A stretch of DNA of 64,000 bases from Homoserinibacter gongjuensis (GTDB lineage Bacteria > Actinomycetota > Actinomycetes > Actinomycetales > Microbacteriaceae), in NCBI RefSeq assembly GCF_030161875.1, contig NZ_BSVA01000001.1:2542001-2606000 (forward strand). The letters run 5' to 3'. A program made the translations under genes and the position numbers. How positions within the stretch are numbered: the stretch's first letter is position 1; every line of letters starts with the position of its first letter. Shown piece by piece: positions 58,716-64,000 of the stretch. The notes beneath the pieces are model-generated. The model was given only the letters and a program-made list of their open reading frames with translations, ran no database searches and was not told the origin of the DNA.

Positions 58716-59392
58716 ATGGGGGATACGGGGGAGTCCTTGCGCGCCCGACTGCGCTCGCGCTGGCCCGCGGGCGGCGCGGGGATCGCGGCCGCCGTCTTCG
58801 TTGCAGCTGCGTTGCTCACGGGAGGCACCGGCGGGGTCGTGCACACCACGATCGCCGACACCGTGCGCGCCGATGAGGACCCCATCGTCGATCCGGTCGG
58901 GCCGCTGTCGGCGACACCGCTCAGCGTCACCGAGCCGCTCGCCGAGAAGGAGGCCGCGACGTCTCCGGCGGTGGCCGACGCCTGGGTGCCGCCTCCGCCT
59001 CCGGCCCGCCGTTCGGGGGCGGAGGAGCCGGTGGAGGCGGCGGCGGTTCCGCGGTGCTCACCCATACCAACGCCGCCCGCGCCGCGAACGGGCTGCCGGG
59101 ACTCTCGTGGAATGGCACCCTCGCGTCCCGATCCTGCACCTGGGCGGAGCATCTGGCATCGATCAACAGCGACCTGTCCGTGAATCCGCACAGCACGTTT
59201 GCCGGCGGCTTCGCACGGTGGGGTGAGAATGTGGCCTATGGCTACGGAACTGCATCAGCCGTGGTCAACGGCTGGATGGGTTCGACGGGCCACCGCGCCA
59301 ACATCTTGAATGCCCAATACACGATGATGGGTTCCTGCTCCGCGGCCGCAAGCAATGGAACCATCTACTGGGTTCAGCAGTTCGGCGGTTGA
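58716..59392 (+). CDS. Secreted CAP/SCP-domain protein (frameshift near 59005)
   Basis: About 225 residues after one C is restored in CCC 59005-59007. A basic head and hydrophobic helix (GIAAAVFVAAALLTGG) act as signal or anchor. A Pro- and Gly-rich linker follows (PPPPPAPPFGGGGAGG), then a CAP domain: LTHTNAARAANGLPGLSWNG, CTWAEHLAS, HSTFAGGFARWGENVAYGYG, and GWMGSTGHRANILNAQYT. CAP domains bind lipids or peptides or act on the wall; bacterial roles vary. Two Cys could form a disulfide. ATG 58716 is chosen; GTG 58710 is also in frame. Confidence 0.88.
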
Positions 59393-59450
59393 CTCCTCCG
59401 GGCTCCGTGCGCCTCCCGGGCGGTGTGGGCGCCCCGGTTAAGCTCATGAA

Positions 59451-61523
59451 GTGACCGACTACTCCGCGCGCCATCTCTCCGTTCTCGAGGGTCTCGAGGC
59501 GGTTCGCAAGCGGCCAGGCATGTACATCGGGTCCACCGACTCGCGCGGCCTCATGCACTGCCTGTGGGAGATCATCGACAACTCCGTCGACGAGGCGCTC
59601 GGTGGCTACGGCAGCCAGATCGATGTGATCCTGCACCCCGACGAGTCGGTCGAGGTGCGCGACCGCGCGCGCGGCATCCCGGTCGACATCGAGCCCAAGA
59701 CGGGGCTCTCGGGTGTCGAGGTGGTCTTCACGAAGCTGCACGCGGGCGGCAAGTTCGGAAGCGGCTCGTACACGTCGTCGGGAGGCCTGCACGGCGTGGG
59801 CGCCTCGGTCGTCAACGCCCTCTCGGAGCGGCTGGATGTGGAAGTCGACCGCGACGGCAAGACGTGGGCGATGTCGTTCCACCGCGGCGAGCCGGGCGTG
59901 TTCGCGGACGCGGGTACCCCGAGTCCCGATGCCCCGTTCACCCCCTTCGTGTCGGGGAGCGAACTGCGTGTCGTCGGCAAGGTCGCCAAGGGCGTCACCG
60001 GCACGCGCATCCGCTATTGGGCGGACCGCCAGATCTTCACCAAGGGGGCCGGGTTCCAGACCGAGGACCTGTTGGGGCGCGCGCGGCAGACCGCGTTCCT
60101 CGTGCCGGGGCTCGGCATCGAGATCCGCGACGAGCGCGGCGAGGAGCCCACGACCGCGATGTTCCGCTTCGAGGGCGGCATCAGCGAGTTCGTCGAACAC
60201 CTCGCGCCGGATGCGGGAATCACCGATGTGTGGCGCATCCAGGGCACCGGCGCCTACAGCGAGACGGTTCCCGTGCTGCAGGAGAACGGGCACATGGTGC
60301 CCACCGAGTTGCACCGCGAGTGCGAGGTCGACCTGGCGTTGCGCTGGGGAACCGGGTACGACACCGTCGTCAAGAGCTTCGTGAACATCATCGCGACACC
60401 CAAGGGCGGCACCCATCAGTCGGGCTTCGAGCAGGGTCTCCTCAAGTTCCTGCGCGCCGAGGTGGAGAAGAACGCGCGGCGCCTGAAGGCCGGCTCCGAC
60501 AAGCTCGAGAAGGACGACGTGTTCGCGGGCCTCACGGCGGTGCTCACGGTGCGTCTGCCCGAGCCGCAGTTCGAGGGGCAGACCAAGGAGGTGCTCGGCA
60601 CCCCTGCCGTGCGGGCGATCGTCTCGAAGGCGATCACGACGGGCATGCAGGCGCGCTTCGCGAGCAGCAAGCGCGACGACAAGACGCAGTCCGCACTGGT
60701 GCTCGACAAGGTCGTTGCCGAGATGAAGTCGCGTATCTCCGCGCGCGCCCACAAGGAGACCCAGCGGCGCAAGAACGCGCTCGAGAGCTCGTCGTTGCCG
60801 GCGAAGCTCGTCGACTGCCGCTCGAACGACATCGCCGATACCGAGTTGTTCATCGTCGAGGGCGATTCCGCGCTCGGCACCGCGAAGCTCGCGCGCGACT
60901 CCGAGCACCAGGCTCTGTTGCCCATCCGGGGCAAGATCCTCAACGTGCAGAAGGCCTCGGTGGCCGACATGCTCGGCAACGCCGAATGCGCGTCGATCAT
61001 CCAGGTGATCGGGGCGGGCTCGGGCCGCAGTTTCGACCTCGAGGCGGCGCGCTACGGCAAGGTCATCATCATGAGCGACGCGGATGTCGACGGCGCGCAT
61101 ATCCGCACGCTGCTGCTGACGCTGTTCTTCCGCTACATGCGACCCATGATCGAAGACGGTCGGGTGTTCGCGGCCGTGCCGCCCCTGCACCGGGTCGTGG
61201 CGATGAACCCGGGCTCGAAGCCCAACGACGTGATCTACACCTACTCGGAGCAGGAGTTGCAGTCGGTGCTCGCCACGCTCAAGAAGCAGGGCAAGCGCTA
61301 CCAGGATCCGATCCAGCGCTACAAGGGCCTGGGGGAGATGGATGCCGACCAGCTCGCCGAGACGACGATGAGCCGTGCACACCGCACCTTGCGCCGCGTG
61401 CGCGTCGAGGATGCGGATGCGGCCAACCGGGTCTTCGAGCTGCTCATGGGCAACGAGGTGGCGCCGCGCAAGGACTTCATCATCGCGGGGCAGGGACTCG
61501 ACCGCTCGCGCGTCGACGTCTAG
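59451..61523 (+). CDS. parE: DNA topoisomerase IV subunit B
   Basis: A 690-residue type IIA ATPase subunit. GHKL motifs: RPGMYIGSTDSRGLMHCLWEIIDNSVDEA, then VRDRARGIPVD, then LHAGGKFGSGSYTSSGGLHGVGASVVNAL. QTK loop: GQTKEVLG. Toprim: FIVEGDSALGTAKLARD and IIMSDADVDGAHIRTLLLTLFF. The short C-terminal region and pairing with the adjacent parC support ParE rather than GyrB. GTG 59451 is the start. It ends 3 bases from the convergent parC stop. Confidence 0.94.
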   Translation: MTDYSARHLSVLEGLEAVRKRPGMYIGSTDSRGLMHCLWEIIDNSVDEALGGYGSQIDVILHPDESVEVRDRARGIPVDIEPKTGLSGVEVVFTKLHAGGKFGSGSYTSSGGLHGVGASVVNALSERLDVEVDRDGKTWAMSFHRGEPGVFADAGTPSPDAPFTPFVSGSELRVVGKVAKGVTGTRIRYWADRQIFTKGAGFQTEDLLGRARQTAFLVPGLGIEIRDERGEEPTTAMFRFEGGISEFVEHLAPDAGITDVWRIQGTGAYSETVPVLQENGHMVPTELHRECEVDLALRWGTGYDTVVKSFVNIIATPKGGTHQSGFEQGLLKFLRAEVEKNARRLKAGSDKLEKDDVFAGLTAVLTVRLPEPQFEGQTKEVLGTPAVRAIVSKAITTGMQARFASSKRDDKTQSALVLDKVVAEMKSRISARAHKETQRRKNALESSSLPAKLVDCRSNDIADTELFIVEGDSALGTAKLARDSEHQALLPIRGKILNVQKASVADMLGNAECASIIQVIGAGSGRSFDLEAARYGKVIIMSDADVDGAHIRTLLLTLFFRYMRPMIEDGRVFAAVPPLHRVVAMNPGSKPNDVIYTYSEQELQSVLATLKKQGKRYQDPIQRYKGLGEMDADQLAETTMSRAHRTLRRVRVEDADAANRVFELLMGNEVAPRKDFIIAGQGLDRSRVDV

Positions 61524-61526
61524 CTG

Positions 61527-64000
61527 CTAGAGCGCCCGCCCGATCGATCCGACGACCCCGTCGAGCGGGGTGCCGGAGGCGTCGCGCTTGGCGCCGGCGT
61601 CCGGCAGCGTGCGCGCGGCACCGTCGCTTGACACGGCGAGAGCGGGCGCCGGGCCGACCCAGGCGAGGGCGAGAGAGTCCTCGCCCTTGAGGAACGCGTG
61701 GGCGCGCACGCCACCCGTGGCGCGGCCCTTGCCCGGGAACTCGGCGAACTGCGAGACCTTGGCGCGCCCCGCATCCGTTCCGGGCAGCGTTCCGGTGGGC
61801 GTCGAGAGCGTGACGACCACGGCATCCGCCGGCTCCACGGCGCCGAAGAAGATGACTTCTGCACCGCCGGAGAGGTTGATGCCGGCCATGCCGCCCGCTG
61901 CGGCGCCCTGCGGCCGCACAGCGGCGGCCGAGAAGTGCAGCAGCTGCGCGTCGGAGGTCACGAAGACGAGTTCGAGCGAGTCCGGGCCCTGGCCCGCGCC
62001 CACCACCTCGTCGCCCGCCTTGAGGAGATCACCTCGAAGTCGGGACGGTTGGGGTAGCCACCTGGCGCCACTCGCTTCACGACGCCTTGCCGGGTGCCGA
62101 GCGTGATCGGCTCCTCGGAGACCAGCGAGACGAGGCCCAGCACGCGCTCCTTCTTGTCGGCGATGCCGAGGTAGTCGCCGATGCGCGCGCCCGCGGCCAG
62201 CTGCACCGAGTTGGCCGGCACCGAGGGCAGATCCACGGGGGTGAAGCGGATGAGTCGCCCACGCGAGGTGATCGCCCCGAGCTCGCCCCGCGTCGTGCCG
62301 CGAACCGTCGAGAGGATCGCGTCGTGCTTGGATCGACGGCTGGACGCGACCGGTGTCTCTGCGCCCTCGGGCAGGTCGATGCGCACGGCGCGCCCGGTGG
62401 TCGAGAGCACCACGAGCGTGGGGGTATCCGGGATCTCGAGCGAGACTCCCGACGCCGCCTTGCGCGACGACGCCGTCGCGGCGACGTTCGCGCCCGCCTC
62501 GGTGAGCAACGTGCGACGGGGCGTGCCGAACCGCTCGGCGACCTCGTCGAGCTCCTCGCTCACCTTCGCGCGGATGCGAGCCGGGTCCGCCAGCAGCGCC
62601 TCCAGTTCGGCGATCTCGGCGCGCAGCTTGTCGCGTTCGGTCTCGAGCTCGATCCGGCTGAACTTGGTGAGCCGGCGCAGCTGCAGTTCGAGGATGTACT
62701 CGGCCTGCACCTGGGAGAGGTCGAACACCTCCATGAGCCGCGTGCGGGCCTGGGCCGTGTCGTCGCTCGTGCGAATGACCTGGATGACCTCGTCGATGTC
62801 GAGGATCGCGATGAGCAGTCCCTCGACGAGGTGCAGGCGCTCCTGGCGTCGAGCGAGCCGGTACTGGGAACGCCGCGTCACGACCTGGATGCGGTGATCC
62901 AGGTAGACCCGCAGCAGCTCACGCAGCCCGAGCGTCTGCGGACGCCCCTCGACGAGGGCGACGTTGTTGATCGAGAAACCGTCCTCGAGCGGCGTGAGCC
63001 GATAGAGCTGCTCGAGCACGGCCTCCGGCGAGAAACCGGTCTTGATGCCGATGACGAGCCGCAGGCCGTTCTTGCGATCCGTCAGGTCGGTGACATCCGA
63101 GATGCCGGTGATCTTCTTGCTGGTGACGCCGTCCTTGATCTTCTCGATGACCTTCTCGGGCCCCACGAGGTACGGAAGCTCGGTCACCACGAGTCCCGAG
63201 CGGCGCGCCGACAGCTGCTCGATCGACACCTTCGCGCGGGTCTTGAACGAGCCGCGCCCGGTCGCGTAGGCGTCGCGGATGCCGTCGAGCCCCACGATCG
63301 TGCCGCCCGTGGGCAGGTCGGGGCCCGGCACGTACGCCATGAGCTCCTCGAGCGTGGCATCGGGGTTCTCGAGCAGGTGGCGGGCGGCGCCGACGACCTC
63401 GATGAGGTTGTGGGGCGCCATGTTGGTGGCCATGCCGACCGCGATGCCGCTCGCGCCGTTCACGAGCAGGTTCGGATACGCCGCGGGCAGCACGGAGGGC
63501 TGGGTGAGTTGGTTGTCGTAGTTCGGGACGAAGTCGACGACGTCCTCGTCGAGCGACTCGACAAGCGCGAGGGCGGCGGCCTGCATGCGCGCCTCGGTGT
63601 AGCGGGGTGCCGCCGGCCCGTCGTCGAGGGAGCCGAAGTTGCCGTGTCCGTCCACGAGCGGCACGCGCATCGTGAAGTCCTGCGCCAAGCGCACGAGGGC
63701 GTCGTAGATCGCGGTGTCACCGTGCGGGTGCAGGCGACCCATGACGTCGCCCACGACACGCGCCGACTTGACGTGGCCGCGGTCGGGGCGCAGGCCCATC
63801 TCGTTCATCTGGTACAGGATGCGGCGCTGCACCGGCTTGAGTCCGTCGCGCGCATCGGGCAGCGCGCGCGAGTAGATCACCGAGTACGCGTACTCGAGGA
63901 ACGACCCCTGCATCTCGGTTGCGACATCGATGTCTTCGATGCGTTCGCCGGGGAAACTGGACGCGTTCGCGCCCGAGGTCGAGGTTCGGGAATCAGAGGG
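61527..64000 (-). CDS. parC: DNA topoisomerase IV subunit A, 5' end outside window (frameshift near 62024)
   Basis: At least 824 residues; the frame is still open at the window edge. Breakage-reunion domain: [35 protein letters not shown], and the DNA-linked Tyr in [11 protein letters not shown]. The tower/coiled-coil region is [21 protein letters not shown]. The C-terminal beta-pinwheel holds repeats such as [18 protein letters not shown], without the GyrA box, supporting ParC. One missing base near 62024-62025 breaks [16 protein letters not shown]. It partners with ParE and is transcribed toward it. Confidence 0.94.

Noticed and set aside
59640..59700. Loss of the ParE ATP-site motif (DRARGIP in place of DNGRGIP)
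   Set aside because: The Mg/ATP-linked Asp is kept and all other GHKL, QTK and Toprim motifs are intact, so it is probably a lineage variant and not an inactive enzyme.

Overview
The window is high-GC DNA (about 70% by eye) packed with short-spaced genes, many starting with GTG and many joined by 4-bp ATGA or GTGA overlaps. Gene order points to an actinobacterium of the family Microbacteriaceae or a close relative: aceE-pucR-fabD-fabH-acpP-fabF, glnA2-glnE-glnA1, lipA/lipB with sucB-lpdA-pepA, a polyphosphate glucokinase, an HrdB/SigA-type sigma factor with a Lys/Ala-rich head, and DUF3145, DUF4191 and DUF7455 proteins. I see no insertion sequence, prophage or CRISPR array. It reads as chromosomal core with a few accessory genes.

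Layout. 1-8150: the end of a glycosyltransferase gene, a membrane protein, a VOC protein running into a CAT-anticodon tRNA, a glutaredoxin, a sortase-anchored RCC1-repeat surface protein, DUF1684, VanZ, and a compact family-A DNA polymerase. 8170-16600: DUF3145 with a 52-residue acidic peptide, facing the fatty-acid synthesis and pyruvate dehydrogenase E1 operon. 16700-19600: peroxiredoxin, a flavin reductase/monooxygenase pair with a palindromic operator, a MarR regulator and tRNA-Val. 19600-25700: EamA and NCS1-type transporters, Nif3, a coiled-coil protein, RNase P RNA and a cold-shock protein. 25700-34400: glucokinase, methionine aminopeptidase, a sugar ABC transporter lacking its ATPase, LacI-type operators, GNAT, DUF72, panB and YhhN. 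34400-41750: nitrogen assimilation (gdhA, glnA2, glnE, glnA1). 41880-51830: RDD and unknown membrane proteins, lipoate synthesis, a membrane pseudokinase, and the sucB-lpdA-pepA block. 51900-64000: PAC2, MFS, sigA, a CofE-like protein, a tandem pair of alanine-racemase paralogues, DUF7455, a secreted CAP protein, parE and the cut parC.

How the genes work together. AceE needs an E2 and an E3. SucB and LpdA can supply both activities, and LipA/LipB make the lipoyl cofactor. Acetyl-CoA then feeds the Fab proteins under a PucR-family regulator. GlnE adenylylates glutamine synthetase, and only GlnA1 carries the target tyrosine motif.

Two observations stand out. First, the two alanine-racemase paralogues are degenerate in complementary ways: one keeps the PLP lysine and lacks the catalytic tyrosine, the other keeps the tyrosine and lacks the lysine. 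Because the family builds each active site from two subunits, they may form an obligate heterodimer. Second, the hexamer GGATGC/GCATCC is strongly over-represented throughout. A caution applies to the whole window: I count 23 frameshifts in 20 otherwise normal genes, almost all explained by one missing G or C in a short run. That pattern looks like uncorrected sequencing error, so genes are annotated here across the shifts.
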